From Puccinia triticina (Eukaryota > Basidiomycota > Pucciniomycetes > Pucciniales > Pucciniaceae), in NCBI RefSeq assembly GCF_026914185.1, contig NC_070559.1, positions 1,984,001-2,048,000 on the forward strand: a stretch of DNA of 64,000 bases, in the 5' to 3' direction. Both the position numbers and the translations under genes were made by a program. This document shows, in pieces, positions 20,946 to 33,506 of this stretch (position 1 is the first letter of the stretch; each line of letters opens with the position of its first letter). The notes under the pieces were generated by a model. It was not told where the DNA came from and ran no database searches. It saw nothing but the letters and a program-made list of their open reading frames with translations.

Positions 20946-22825
20946 TTTAAAGAAATATTTTTGTGTTTTGCATGATAGAGTCTTGATTGATTTGAGGATT
21001 ATTGTTTTGAGCCAGTCAAAGAAATCCGGCGCTTGAGATATAACCCGCTTGACTAGCTGGAGTGAGTTTTTCCCTAGATGAACGCCGGTATTTATAAAAA
21101 ATGCTTATTTTTCTTCTTTTTGAACATTTTCTCCTCATTGTTGATAGTAGAAATGGGATTCTGGCCCATGTCTGGCTTCATGACGTTAGTAATGAGATCC
21201 TTTTGATTATCCCAGCCTTGCCCTTGACTAATACGTGCTAGAGGTACTAACACCCGCCTTCCTTTGGTTCCTTGGAAAGAGGGTGTCTCCCCGGTGTCAT
21301 GGTACTCCAATGTGCAGCCGTAGTCAAAGAGAAAGGGATGTCCCAGGATGCAGTCTTGCGCTTTTGGTGATATGAAGAGATGAGCAGGTCCAGCAAATCA
21401 ACCAATTCTCAATGGGCAGTTTTCTGCTACTCCCGTGATGTTGCACCTGGCTCCGCCAACTCCCTTCATAGGTAGGTCGACTTGTATCCTCTCTAGATCC
21501 AGATTGTTGGCTACTGATTGCGGCATGACATTTTCCATAGATCCAGAATCAACCATAAAATTGACTTTAGCTCCCCCAACTTTGGCTGTTACATATCCTA
21601 AGGCGCAACTGTAGTAGCATGGATCTGATTGATCTTCTACTGGTGGAGTGGATATTGCTGCTGCTACTTTTGTGGCTTCTGTTGCCATGTAGGTGGTATT
21701 ATTCTTCCCTGGGAGTTGTCCTTGTAGCTTTGCAATGACTTGCTTCGTATATGAAGGTGAGATTGCTGTGAGCTGCGCAAGAGTTGTTGGAATTTTTACG
21801 TGATCCAAGTCCTGTAGGAGGGTTTCTTCTGGCAAATCTTTTTTCAGGATAGTTGGTACTTGTTCTTGACTCCAAACTTTCCCAGGTGCTTTCCTTGGTG
21901 TTTCTTTTGGCAATTTATCTTCTTCTTCTTCATCAATATCCATGGTGTCTCTTTGCGGTTCTTGGATCCTAACACCGCGTCTTCCTTTCTGAGCTTCTGC
22001 TCTAGTGACCACGTGTGTTTTCATAAAATTTTCCAATCCTAAGGACGGGGGATTCCAATCCACGGTTTGTACTGAAGTCTTCATTACTGGAGTGTTACCG
22101 TTTCCGGTTTGTCGTGATTTCGCCAGATTCCTGATTGATTCTTGCATCTCTGGTCTTGCAGATTCTGTGGTTACCACTGTTTGTATAGTTCTAGAAGATA
22201 CCCAGGGTATGTGCTGCCCATTAGGTAGGAACCAGTCTTTTCCTGCTCGTCTAACCAGCCTTTGCTCTTCATCCTTCAAGTATTCCAGACATTTTGATGT
22301 GGAGTGGCCTTCCCGCTTGCAATAGTAGCAAATCATTTTCTTGTACAGTGGAGTGGAAGGTTGGGAGTTGCCCCTAGCAAATTCCTTTTTGTCAGACGGG
22401 CCTTGTCTATTATAACTTGATGGTGGGTCATTCTTCATCTGTTGCTTGAGAGCTGCCAATTCTTGAAGCAAATTGTTAAGTTTTTGTTCCACAGCTTTGT
22501 CATTTGGGGTTTCTTTTAGCATTTGTTCTTGTTGTCTATTGTCTCCTTTCTTGGTATCCAGATCTTTCTGCATTAGTCGGTTTGATTCAGAGAAATGCAA
22601 GAAACTATTATAGCCTTCATCTACCCTAACTTTGGTTTCTGCAGCCTTAGTTAAGTCCTCCCATTTTGGGGCCTTGTTACTTCCATCCTTAGCTCTTGGG
22701 ATTTGATTCTTGTTGACTAGAGTGCGCTTGATACTTCGTTGACTTTCAGCTGAGAATGCACTTAAAAATAGGATTCCGGCATCACTTTCTTTACTGATGT
22801 GTTTGTTTTTTACTAGATATTTGCG

Positions 22826-23039
22826 CTGCCAGCATAATTGGCTGGGTTGAGGTTATCCCAGTTAAACTGGGATGCACTCAACCAATTTAAACTTGGGTGA
22901 TCTCAAATGATGAAATATAAATCCAAGGTACCCCCCTTGGGTTTATATTAAATTGGTTGAGATCAACCAATTTTAAATTGGTTGAGTGCATCCCAGTTAA
23001 ACTGGGATGACTTCAACCCAGCCAAATATGCTGGCAGTG
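22826..23039. mobile_element. 214-bp CACTG-ended MITE inserted in Gypsy gag
   Basis: The ends CGCTGCCAGC and GCTGGCAGTG open a roughly 66-bp near-perfect inverted repeat containing TGGCTGGGTTGA and the self-complementary CCCAGTTAAACTGGG. TTG flanks both sides (22823-22825, 23040-23042). Removing the insert and one TTG restores the gag reading PILKYLVKN exactly, so the boundaries are firm. CACTG ends with a 3-bp duplication fit the CACTA/EnSpm superfamily. It is noncoding. Confidence 0.85.
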
Positions 23040-23234
23040 TTGAGGATTGGAGTGAACTTTGCCAGGTACGCTTTGTATTACTGGTGACTTGAAATTCCTT
23101 CCTTTGCTTGAATTTTTGCCACCTTGATTAGGTCATCCACAGTATACATGACAGTGTTATCCAAATCTCCCCAAGCTGTGACCATTTCCGCTCAAAGTTT
23201 TGCCCAGTCGTAATCATCGTATTAATCCATTTCT

Positions 23235-23446
23235 TTGAGTTGGCATTTTAATTCCTCCATCCGTATGAATCGTAAGATCTGGAGTAGTTGAGTTTGCATT
23301 TCAATTCCTCCATCCGTATGAATCGTAAGATCTGGAGTAGTTGAGTTTGCATTTCAATTCCTCCATCCGTATGAATCGTAAGATCTGGAGTAGTTGAGTT
23401 TGCATTTCAATTCCTCCATCTGTATGAATTGTAAGATCTGGACTAC
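23235..23446. repeat. 53-bp tandem repeat, 4 copies, inside Gypsy gag
   Basis: Units TTGAGTTTGCATTTCAATTC plus the rest of a 53-bp period are nearly identical and lie within gag coding sequence. The period is not a multiple of three, so the expansion destroys the frame and must postdate the element's activity. Confidence 0.85.
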
Positions 23447-24154
23447 TTTTTCATGATCTGAAGCTCCGTGTGCGTATGCTGTTCTTTCAAACCGGGTCAG
23501 GAATTTCAAAAAATGGCTTCCTTTGTAATAGAGCCCTGGATCTTTTGTGATGATTGGTTTGGAGGGATGCGCCGTCTGGAATGGTGGAGTCGGGACCTGT
23601 GGTTGTGGCCTTAGAGGTTCTTGTCAAGATTGAGGCTGACGTTGTTTTTGTTGAAATTGAGGCTGATACATTGGTTCTCTGATATTTTCAGTGTTATGAA
23701 TTCCATACCCTGACGGTTGTTGACGTGGTGTTGTTTGTCTGGGGGGGATATTCTGGTGTTGTGGAGTTTCATCGGAGTTGGACAGCCCTTCTTCAGCTTG
23801 ATCTCTGAATTTATTTTCTGGTTTTTTTTCCTTTTTTTTTACTTTTGTGGAGGTGGCGGAGGGTTCTGCGATTCCGAAGTCCAAAACAATCCTGAGGGTC
23901 CTGCCAATGGTCTGTTCCTAAACGGGGTGGAGGGAGCAAATCCATCTTCCAAATCGGGTGTGCTGAATGGTAAATTCATGTTCATCTTTTTGACTCCTAG
24001 GTTTCTATTATGTTGATCCTTGGCTTTCTGTTACAGTGCTCTGAAAAAGAAACAATAATATCTGGTCTCTGGTCTCTTTACCAGGGCAAATTGGGGGTAT
24101 TTTTTCAATATTTGGAATAAATAACTTCACCGTGCTGGGAGTTTTTTTCAAACA

Positions 24155-24318
24155 GTATCCAATTATCTGAATCCTTAGGTACTACACACCATTTTTCAGC
24201 ATATAATTGGCCGCTTCCTTTGAGTGGGCTCCAGAGTTTTCTTCTAACAGTATCTAATTATCCGGATCCTTAGGTACAACACACCGTCTTCCAGCATATA
24301 ATTAGCTGCTTCCTTTGA
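24155..24318. repeat. Diverged 73-bp direct duplication in Gypsy leader
   Basis: AACAGTATCCAATTATCTGA.. at 24155 recurs at 24246 with about ten changes, separated by 18 bp. It lies between gag start and LTR, so it belongs to the leader. Confidence 0.6.
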
Positions 24319-24685
24319 AATACTCCTTTCAGGTCCGGTGGTTACACGTTCTCTTCAGAGGTTTGTAATTGATCCCTTAGATGGTTCCTAATAGTTGACT
24401 AGTCTTTCAACAGAATAACTGAAAATGCCGTTGAGTGCTTTTGGTTTGTTGATGAATTTGATTCCTTTCGTCATTAGAAGCTTAGATTCTTTGACAAGTT
24501 TTTCTGGATGTGTGGAATCCGGTTAAACTTATACGTTGTTGATCAAACAAGATTATCCCATCACGTTGGGGACTCCCTTGTAAGACTCAAAAGTGTTCCT
24601 GAGAACCTTTTGCTGAATGGAGAAGGGGATAATGGAGGTGCAAACTCTGCCCTTCTATGCTATCAGTCAACAAGACCCACCAAGG

Positions 24686-25256
24686 TGTGCTTGGCAAATT
24701 TTAATCAAGTGATAGGGTGGGTTGGCTCAAGATGAGTTGTTTGATTGACAAGGTATAGAGCTGATGATTTATTAAAGGGTTGGTCATAATTGGTAAGAGT
24801 GAATGTTGGGGTGACTGTGATTGGTGAGTGATGAACTCAGGAGCTGACAACTGGGGAGAAGAGAGCTCCTTATATAGACAGAAGTGGAGCCCCAGAGGGC
24901 TTGTGGGTTAGGTTTCAACTAATCTAGACAACAGGGTGAGGGATTTTAGCTGGTGGGAGCAGATACAAAATAATGTCATAATATGTCAAGGGTACATCAA
25001 TGATGTCAGAAGAATGCAGTAGGGCCACATGAAGGCTGCGTAAAGTGACATTAGACTGCATGAGTTGACAGGTGGATGCAGGGGGTGCATAAATGAAGTC
25101 TGAGGCTGCAGAGTCAGTGCGTGATGACATCATAATATGGAAATATAAGAGTTCTTGATACTATGTGATGACTATAGTCTGATGGGGAGATGTATGTTTG
25201 TATCCTGTGATGTGTATAAGCATAATGCTGTGATCCTTGACTTGAGGCTTGTGACA
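24686..25256 (-). promoter_or_regulatory. 5' LTR and primer-binding site of the Gypsy element
   Basis: On the minus strand it runs TGTCACAAGCC..CCAAGCACA (571 bp, TG..CA). It contains a TATA box TCTATATAAGG (24878-24868) and AATAAA (24773-24768) about 100 bp later, the usual U3-R order. After CC comes TTGGTGGGTCTTGTTGAC (about 24683-24666), a plausible primer-binding site. The outer end lies 9 bp from the 25266 repeat. Confidence 0.55.
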
Positions 25257-25265
25257 GGTTGGTGA

Positions 25266-27236
25266 CACTGCCAATATGATTGAATTGGTTGGCTACATCC
25301 GCGCTTACATCAGATGTTTTGAACCAATGTTACATCGGCGCAAGCGTCCGACGTAACTGTCTGGCGATGTTATATCGGCGATGGCAGATGTCACATCGCC
25401 GTGGTCCAATTTCAAAAGGGACGGTGGCAGTGTAACATCGCCGGGCACCCCACCGACACAACCCTTGGTTGACGTCATGTCGACCAAGTTGTATACCCAC
25501 TCAAATTACCTCCAACTCAACATCGGCCCAAGGCGAGATTGCATCGGCCATCAGCGACGCAATAGTTGACTCAAAATTGGCAGGGGGCGTTTTTGGATCG
25601 GTGTTGACAAGACTACAACAGTATGGCACGATGCAACCTCGCCCTTGGGCGACACAACTCCGCTTTCGCTCGATGCAAACCCGCTCCCGGTCGATATAAC
25701 ATCAATTTCCGCCGATGCAATCTCGGTCAGAGGACCCGACGCAATTGCAGAGTAGGATCACACCAGGTACATAAGGCAAAACACTCGAATTACCGGGGCC
25801 TCCCTCCTTGAATTGTCTTATCTGCTAACTGGGACTATTAGTCCTGCTAAACGGGCACAGGAACTTGATACTCGTTTCTTAGATGGTCATCCACCAGCTA
25901 ACTTGAACGGGTCAACACGACTCGGCTTGCTTGCTAAACTAGTATTTTTCTTATATTTTATCAATAATCAAAGACCCATGCAGGTGTTCTAGAATCTGCA
26001 CTGGATCCCACCAAATCACCCGCCGCTAATACAATATTTGGGCTCTCTTATTTGTTGATTGGACAAGCAGCTACACGACTTCATTTGTTGTTTGATTGAG
26101 GCTCAAATCAAAGCTGGTGCTGAAGCAAGAACTTGAAGCGCCCGAATGGCCGAACGCCTCGGCCCGGATTCCAAACGGGCGGCTACCTTGCGCGCTCCAT
26201 TGTTGGCTTCTTCCGGTTCTTCCGGCCCTTCGGTTTTTGCCAAGTCTTCTGAACTTTGCCTCACAAGATTCATCCTCCACGTGAGCAATTCCTTGTCTTC
26301 TCCTCATCGCCACCACCTCCATCTCATATCTCACTTGACAATCGCAAGCCAAGGCGGCTGATGCTCGCCGTCAACCCTTTCCACGTGTCCGACTCCACGC
26401 TGAGCCTCAGCTTCTCCGCAAAGCCTGAGTGGGTGCCCTGGGGTATCTGCTGGCCGCGGCCGCCGAGCGCTTCAACAACGTGCTTCTCTGGTTGCGCGCC
26501 AACGACCTTGCCAGCCACCCCCAACCAGCTTCTCGCCCCGCCCAGTCTCCCGCCGTGCACGGCTATCCGGACGGACTCGCCTCCCACCCCGTGCACCCGG
26601 CTGCTCTTCTTCCGCCGCCCAAAAACCCTGCGGCTTCCCTTACGCCTGCCTGTGTCTCGTCGAGTCCAGAGCCGACGGCCCGCTCTGGCAACACTATGTC
26701 GGCCTCTTTGCCAGCTCCAACAAGCGCCGCCTGCGCCCCGCACCGCGCTCGGCAATCGGCTTGAGAACACCCATCCGCCTAAGCATGCACTCAACCATCC
26801 GGTATCTGCGGAAGACAATCCTGTGCCCCGTGCGCCTCTCAAGCTCGCCAAGATCCCACAAGCTCAGTGCCCCCATCGATGAAGCCCCCTCCGTCGCCAC
26901 TGACCATCTGTGTGGCCTGCAGATTTCGCAGGCGCCCGTCTCGTGGAGCCAGACCTGGAGTCCCCGGTCGATGCCCTTGAGCTACTCGGCTTGTGAAGCC
27001 TCCGAAGACCCTACGCGGTGCCCGTGCAGGAACGCCGTTTTCCCGGCTGCCCCCCGCACGCCATCAAACCCTAGACGCCCAACGAGGCCGCGCACCGGCT
27101 AGACACCTATCTCCAACGCTGCGCGAGATCTTGGACACGGCTGTGGAGGTCACGCGCTGGACGCCCAGACAGAAGATCCCGCGGCGGCGCCTGCCGGCCA
27201 CTTGGTGGCCCAAGTGATGGTGGAATGCGCGCTGGG
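25266..27236 (+). repeat. ~2-kb dispersed repeat, copy 1 (CACTGCCAAT start, hairpin string, decayed coding-like part)
   Basis: The first 500 bp is a string of GATGTTACATCGG-type words in both orientations, starting CACTGCCAATATGATTG like the CACTG-ended elements. The rest (26100-27236) is GC-rich and protein-like in pieces, such as FHVSDSTLSLSFSAKPEWVP, LGYLLAAAAERFNNVLLWLR and ESRADGPLWQHYVGLFASS, in different frames, so it looks like a frameshifted gene fragment I cannot identify. Copy 2 lies inverted at 33507-34836. No second terminus was found. Confidence 0.65.
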
Positions 27237-27239
27237 CAG

Positions 27240-28589
27240 CGTCAGCCGACGAGGAGTTGTGTGCCGAGTCTTCTTGCTACAGCCCCTCCGTCCGCTTGCG
27301 CCCTCAGGCCGTGCCTCTACCCGCCTCGGCCCCCATCCAAGACCAACTGGCAACCGTTCTGACAAACCCAAAACCACATCCGCGCAAGAACCTGCTTGCC
27401 CGCGCCGCCTCCTCGACCCCCTTCTGCTTCCTACGGAAATGAATAATGAGGATCAGAATTTAAGTCAACTGTGTATGGTACATTATGTGGTTACTGTGGT
27501 GGTCTTTTGGCTGAGTAGTTTCCAGCGGACTATTAACTTCCATAGATGTGTTGATGTTGTCAAGGAATGAAGCAAATGGATCTTTGCACATGAGCAAATA
27601 ATTAGGGAGATTGACTTGCCCCTGCGGTTTCTTTGGGGGGAGCGGAGCTAACTTAACTAAATCCCTCCTAGAGGGAGGGACTTGCCTTACAAGTTACAGG
27701 TAATTTTGGCCTGAGACAAACATCAAATTTCTAGGTCTTTGCAAATCTCTATGTTTGTGTAATCTCCCTCTACTAGCTATTACTACATTCAGAATTAGAC
27801 TCATCAGAAGCTTGTCTATCTTCTACCATTGTCTTATGTCTTTTGCTTCAACCAAATCATATATATGATGTGATTAATGTAATATCAACAAAATCCATCC
27901 TGGTTCAAATAGTATGGTTTTGAAATTCGCTAGACTTTTAAGGTTGCTCTGCCAGCGCTTTTCACAGATTGTGGCTCAAGATTGTTCAAGAGCAAGTATG
28001 TATGTTCTGGTCAAATTTTGCAAAGAAATTTGGCTGTTGAGTTTAAACTCTAGTACATTGAGTATTGGTTTAGTCTATGCATGTGCTCATACATATAACG
28101 TGTACATGTGGCACTGGTAGCATGTCGATCAATCAGACCCCACTTGCTGAACACCAAACTCCAACTCTGACCTCTCTCTTTGCAAATAACTCTAATCTTG
28201 CCTGTTCTCTTCTTTCTCATTGTTGTCAACCCTCAACCTTCATTACCACCAAAAAAGATAAACTGTCACTACACTACAGGTGACATCAGCATAATTCCAT
28301 TGAGCTACCCTCCAGTTGCACAGTTGGCTGCATGGACATCCCCCTGTAGGAAATAAAGGGGCCATTGTAGCCTAGTTTTGATAGGGCCAGAGCTGGGAAT
28401 AAGTGACAGCTATTGTTGTTTGGTGTCACCTGATGTCTGGTGACAATTGATTTTTCCTGGTGTACAGTGCTGCGGGTTTGTGCTATGGAACTTGTATTGT
28501 TAAGGGGGGAAGGAAAGGGTGATGGTAGGGCCCATGCCACATCTAGATTACTGTGCCAACTAGAACCCTTTAACAAATGAAAATGGTAG
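27240..28589. other. No gene recognised
   Basis: The first 200 bp continue the GC-rich composition of the repeat, and the rest is AT-rich. A CCCTCCTAGAGGGAGGG hairpin lies near 27660, after GCTAACTTAAC as seen at 15500. Confidence 0.3.
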
Positions 28590-31272
28590 TTGAATAGTGC
28601 TCCGGCACTATTCAGTGTGCCAGGGCACTATTCATAGTGCCAGAGGCACTATTCAACGAAAAGGGTAGTTGAATAGTGCTCCGGCACTATTCAGTGTGCC
28701 GGGGCACTATTAAGTGTGCCGGGCACTATTCAGTGTGCCGGGGCACTATTCAGTGTGCCGGGGCACTATTCAGTGTACTGGGGCACTATTCAGTGTGCCG
28801 GGGCACTATTCAGTGTGCCGGTGTGGTAGACACTTTAGTTCTGGATGGAAAAATTCAAAAATTTCTAGTTTACATATGTAGTGTTAAAATTACACCATCT
28901 TTTGATACACACACTCCCTTCAGTTTACATACACAGTTTTACAAAACTGCATGTATATAGCTTACATACTACCCTTTTACATATATATGTGGCTGCGTAG
29001 CAACCAGCCAGCCTCATATGCAGCTGTGTAGCAACCACAAGCCACTTATTACAGTAACCCAGCAACCACAAGCCACATTAATAAAGCGGCATAGTAACCA
29101 TGGGGCTGTGCAAGTCAATCAAGCAGACTACACAGCAATACAGAAAGCTGTGCAGGTCACTTGAGAAGACTCCATAGCAACCAGAGGGCTGTGTAAGCCA
29201 CACTTGTAACTAGATCACCAGCTAAATTTGCTCATGTATACACTGCCACACTGTACATAGCTGTATTTGCACAGCATTTGTAAAGGCACACCAGCCAAAA
29301 CCCCTCATGTACATAGACCACCAGCATAAATGCCTCACATTTTCCTGGCTCTCTCTTCCTTTTCCCCCCATCCATCAAAGGAAGGAGATCATTCCCCCCC
29401 GAGATTCAAATAAATTGTCACCCTCACACTCTCCGCCACATAATGAAATACTAGCTTTATATTTTGAAATACACAGTCCATTGTGAGCCACTTGTGAGAA
29501 AAGTATTCAACTACACTAGACCACTGTCTTCTTGCTTCCAGCCTAGCTGGGGGTGTTGTCAGTCTTTGTCTTTCAGAGAAGCAGGGGTTTCCCCACTCAT
29601 ACTTCTCTAAATTCAGCCATAAGAGGTGCAAACCGCTTTTGGAGTCTCACACCGGGGCACTATTCAGTGTGCCGGGGCACTATTCAGTGTGCCAAGGCAC
29701 TATTCAGTGTGCCCGGGCACTGTTCATAGTGCCAGAGGTACTATTCAGTGTTCCGGGGCACTATTCATAGTGCCTTTGGCACTATTCAGGGTGCTGGGGC
29801 ACTATTCATAGTGCCTTTGGCACTATTCAGGGTGCTGGGGCACTATTCATAGTGCCTTTGGCACTATTCAGGGTGCTGGGGCACTATTCATAGTGCCTTT
29901 GGCACTATTCAGGGTGCTGGGGCACTATTCATAGTGCCTTTGGCACTATTCAGGGTGCTGGGGCACTATTCATAGTGCCTTTGGCACTATTCAGGGTGCT
30001 GGGGCACTATTCATAGTGCCTTTGGCACTATTCAGGGTGCTGGGGCACTATTCATAGTGCCTTTGGCACTATTCAGGGTGCTGGGGCACTATTCATAGTG
30101 CCTTTGGCACTATTCAGGGTGCTGGGGCACTATTCATAGTGCCTTTGGCACTATTCAGTGTGCCCGGGCACTGTTCATAGTGCCAGAGGTACTATTCAGT
30201 GTTCCGGGGCACTATTCATAGTGCCTTTGGCACTATTCAGGGTGCTGGGGCACTATTCATAGTGCCTTTGGCACTATTCAGGTTGCCTGGGCACTATTCA
30301 TAGTGCCTTTGGCACTATTCAGAGTGCCGGGGCACTATTCATAGTGCCTTTGGCACTATTCAGAGTGCCGGGGCACTATTCATAGTGCCTTTGGCACTAT
30401 TCAGAGTGCCGGGGCACTATTCATAGTGCCTTTGGCACTATTCAGAGTGCCAGGGCACTATTCATAGTGCCTTTGGCACTATTCAGAGTGCCAGGGCACT
30501 ATTCATAGTGCCTTTGGCACTATTCAGAGTGCCAGGGCACTATTCATAGTGCCTTTGGCACTATTCAGAGTGCCAGGGCACTATTCATAGTGCCTTTGGC
30601 ACTATTCAGAGTGCCGGGGCACTATTCATAGTGCCTTTGGCACTATTCAGAGTGCCGGGGCACTATTCAGAGTGCCTTTGGCACTATTCAGAGTGCCGGG
30701 GCACTATTCAGAGTGCCTTTGGCACTATTCAGGGTGCTGGGGCACTATTCATAGTGCCTTTGGCACTATCCAGGGTGCTGGGGCACTATTCATAGTGCCT
30801 TTGGCACTATCCAGGGTGCTGGGGCACTATTCATAGTGCCTTTGGCATTATTCAGGGTGCTGGGGCACTATTCATAGTGCCTTTGGCACTATTCAGGGTG
30901 CTGGGGCACTATTCATAGTGCCTTTGGCATTATTCAGGGTGCTGGGGCACTATTCATAGTGCCTTTGGCATTATTCAGGGTGCTGGGGCACTATTCATAG
31001 TGCCTTTGGCATTATTCAGGGTGCTGGGGCACTATTCATAGTGCCTTTGGCACTATTCAGGGTGCTGGGGCACTATTCATAGTGCCTTTGGCACTATCCA
31101 GGGTGCTGGGGCACTATTCATAGTGCCTTTGGCACTATTCAGGGTGCTGGGGCACTATTCATAGTGCCTTTGGCACTATTCAGGGTGCTGGGGCACTATT
31201 TATAGTGCCTTTGGCACTATTCAGGGTGCTGGGGCACTATTCATGGCGCCTTTGGCACTATTCAGGGTGCCT
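28590..31272. repeat. GGCACTATTCATAGTGCC palindrome array (41-bp units), interrupted
   Basis: A short left block (28590-28820) of about 20-bp units, CCGGGGCACTATTCAGTGTG, is separated by an 836-bp insert from the main block. The main block starts near 29650 and from 29774 to 31272 has about 36 units of 41 bp: TTTGGCACTATTCAGGGTGC plus TGGGGCACTATTCATAGTGC plus C. Every unit carries the perfect palindrome GGCACTATTCATAGTGCC. Sub-blocks with GGGTGCTG, GAGTGCCG and GAGTGCCA variants show segmental amplification. No frame or promoter is evident. The core word also fills the centre of the 13693-14695 element. Confidence 0.9.
28818..29656. mobile_element. Probable TIR insert (GGTGTGGTAGAC ends) within the 41-bp array
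   Basis: The non-repetitive block splitting the palindrome array begins GGTGTGGTAGAC and ends GAGTCTCACACC, a short imperfect inverted repeat. The same start and an A/T-rich subterminal stretch occur on the minus strand at 35057. The interior is AT-rich with GCAACCACAAGCCAC-like words (29000-29110) and no gene. A duplication cannot be read because the flanks are repetitive. Confidence 0.4.
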
Positions 31273-33506
31273 TTTCCAATCAATTATGTCATAGCTCTGG
31301 AACCATGAAATATTTCATCAAAAAAAATTACATAATCGGAAAGCCCTATTACTTGGCTGCCCATCATCATAAATAATCTTCCTTCCTCCTTAATCAATTT
31401 TAAAACCATACTATTTGAGCCAAGATGTGCTGTTTGTCAGCTTGGACAGTGGCCAGAGCTGGAGAATCTTGATTGTCAAATGAACTGTTGAATAGGTGAA
31501 AGGGGGGCGGCAAGGTTTCTTGAGGGCTGAATCACGTGGGTGTCAGGGGCAGCACTATCTCCTGAGAATCAGTGGATGTTGGTCCTGAGCATCAATTGGA
31601 TGTTGGGTTGACTAAGTGGTTGGGTTGATTATTTTGCCTTGCTGCTGGAAGGGTTAGAGAAGTTGAAACACATTGCTTCTTCCCTTTCTCAGAACTCCTT
31701 GTTGACTGACGTAAGATGTGTTGATTGAAGCACAGATGCGTTGACTCACTCACAGATGTGTGGACTGACGCACGGATGTGTCGAGCTTACGCAGCCTCTC
31801 TGGAGATGTTGTGGGACAACACTCTTGTAGAGAGGCTTATGCGCAAAGTCAGGCCGCGGGGCTGGCAGCATCTCAAAATCACTCAAATTACCTCTTTAGA
31901 AATTGTTGCAGGAAAGCAACACACTTGGTTGACTATCCCAACAGATGGAATCCATCATTGTCCTGGCGCACAGTTTTGGTGATATGTAGCTTTCTCATAT
32001 CTTGCAAACCTGAATTTTGAGTGGCAAAAGAAAATCAAGTCAAACTCCTCTTTTTTACAGTGCAATATTGCCTTATTCCACTTTATGGCAAATTTATTAT
32101 TAATTCAGTTTTGCCAGCAAAGAACAAGAAAAGGCACAGGAAATTTCATTTAGGTTTTTACTACATATTCTGGGGTTTGATTCTGATGGTGAAGGATTCA
32201 CCAAAATCAGCAACTTTCAAAAATACGTTGTGGTGCTCCATTCCAAACCATAAGTAGTGTTTTATTGCTTTTCTTTACATACATTCATCATTACATTTCC
32301 CATTTCCCCCATAACTCTTCACAAATACTTCATTATTATTGCATATTCAGATTCTACGCCAAATTTCACCTATAGTCACTCATACATAGTACCCCCTTAT
32401 CTTCAATGGTTCAGTAGTTATATAAGGATATAAGACTTGCAGACAACCTACATTCTTCATTAGTTACAATACTCATTTCATTAGTAACCTACTTGAATCA
32501 TTACAGTAAATTCCTTTTACATATTTATTCTCACATACTAAACCCTTTACATATATTTCTCATTATGTACTATGCCTATTGTACACATTACATCATTGGA
32601 TCTGTGCTTACCTCTTTCAGTAGTGCTCATCATTACAAGTAGTTACTATGTTCTCATCACTCTTCCCCATTAGTACATTCTTTTATTCCCATAACCAGCA
32701 TTCCCCTTTCAGCATTGCTCATCATTACATACTGTTACTATGTTCACATCACTCTTCCTCATTTGTACAACCTTCATTCTCATAGCCAGAACTCCTTATT
32801 GTCTGTGCTCATCCTTCCTTCATATAAGAACTGTCTTTCCCCCCTCACTTGTACCTTATGCAGAATTTATAGATAATTTTAGATACAGAAATTATAAGTG
32901 CCCATTCTCATCAACCCCTTGCCATTAAACCTTGCCATTGCATTCCCCACTCTCATCACTCCTCCAACTCTCTTACCCTCAGTAGTCAGTAGTTAAAGCT
33001 CATAGTACCAGCTCCTAAGATCAAGCAGAAATCAGCCACACCTTTTTCTTCTTTTTCTTAGTGTTACTCTCATCCCCTCAGCATTAGTCAGGAAGGCAGC
33101 CTCATCAGCACCCTTGCATAGCTTACATTAGTACTAGTGTTGCTATCCATTTCCCTTCCAAGCTCTATTCTCCCCCTTGAGTAATTCCACAACGTATAAA
33201 CTAATAATGTAAAATTCAAAATTTTGAAGAGACTATTATGATGGGATGACACAGCCCATCCTTTCTGTTGAAAAACAAATCAAGGTTTTCTGAGTTTGTG
33301 AGGTGTAGTGTGGAAAAAGGGTGCTCTACACCAAACAATTTCCTGCTCTCAGGCCAAAAGGCTGACATTGCAAAGTCCCTCTACCAATGTTAGTGGGGTT
33401 GCACACGCCTCCCGCGCCCCTCTATCAAACTGGGTACGGGGGACTTGTGTCAAGTTTGCGGATGCGTTGACTGACGCACGGATGTCTGGCCAGGCATAGC
33501 GGCACA
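31273..33506. other. No gene; diverged ~95-bp tandem units at 32500-32900
   Basis: Words such as GCTCATCATTACA..GTTACTATGTTC..CATCACTCTTCC repeat about every 95 bp near 32620-32800, within a pyrimidine-rich stretch. The phrase GACTGACGCACGGATGT occurs at both about 31764 and 33470, the latter abutting the repeat copy 2. No coding region was recognised. Confidence 0.4.

Larger units (their letters stand above)
21398..23985 (-). pseudogene. Gypsy gag with zinc knuckle and aspartic protease, broken
   Basis: The probable start is MNMNLPFSTPDLEDGF at 23985. A frameshift moves the reading to a 86-residue Gln/Pro-rich frame (23884-23624). The gag helical domain follows in pieces, such as GLYYKGSHFLKFLTRFERT and, after the inserted MITE, HISKESDAGILFLSAFSAES. 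The 400-residue frame 22600-21398 carries the knuckle CYYCKREGHSTSKC, an acidic stretch (DIDEEEEDK) and the retropepsin motif NFMVDSGSMENV, then stops. Protease sequence resumes past the stop toward 21092 (GCTLEYHDTGETP). Confidence 0.85.
19727..25256 (-). mobile_element. Decayed Gypsy-type LTR retrotransposon (5' LTR, gag, protease, partial RT)
   Basis: On the minus strand the order is LTR (25256-24686), primer-binding site, leader, gag with zinc knuckle, aspartic protease, spacer and the first part of reverse transcriptase, which is cut off near 19727. RNase H, integrase and the 3' LTR are missing. Gag is interrupted by a 214-bp transposon and a 53-bp tandem expansion, and stop codons break the later frames. 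It is a dead, truncated copy. Confidence 0.85.

Noticed and set aside
28590..31272. CRISPR-like array
   Set aside because: Units are contiguous and nearly identical with no variable spacers, and the context is a eukaryotic transposon-rich genome.
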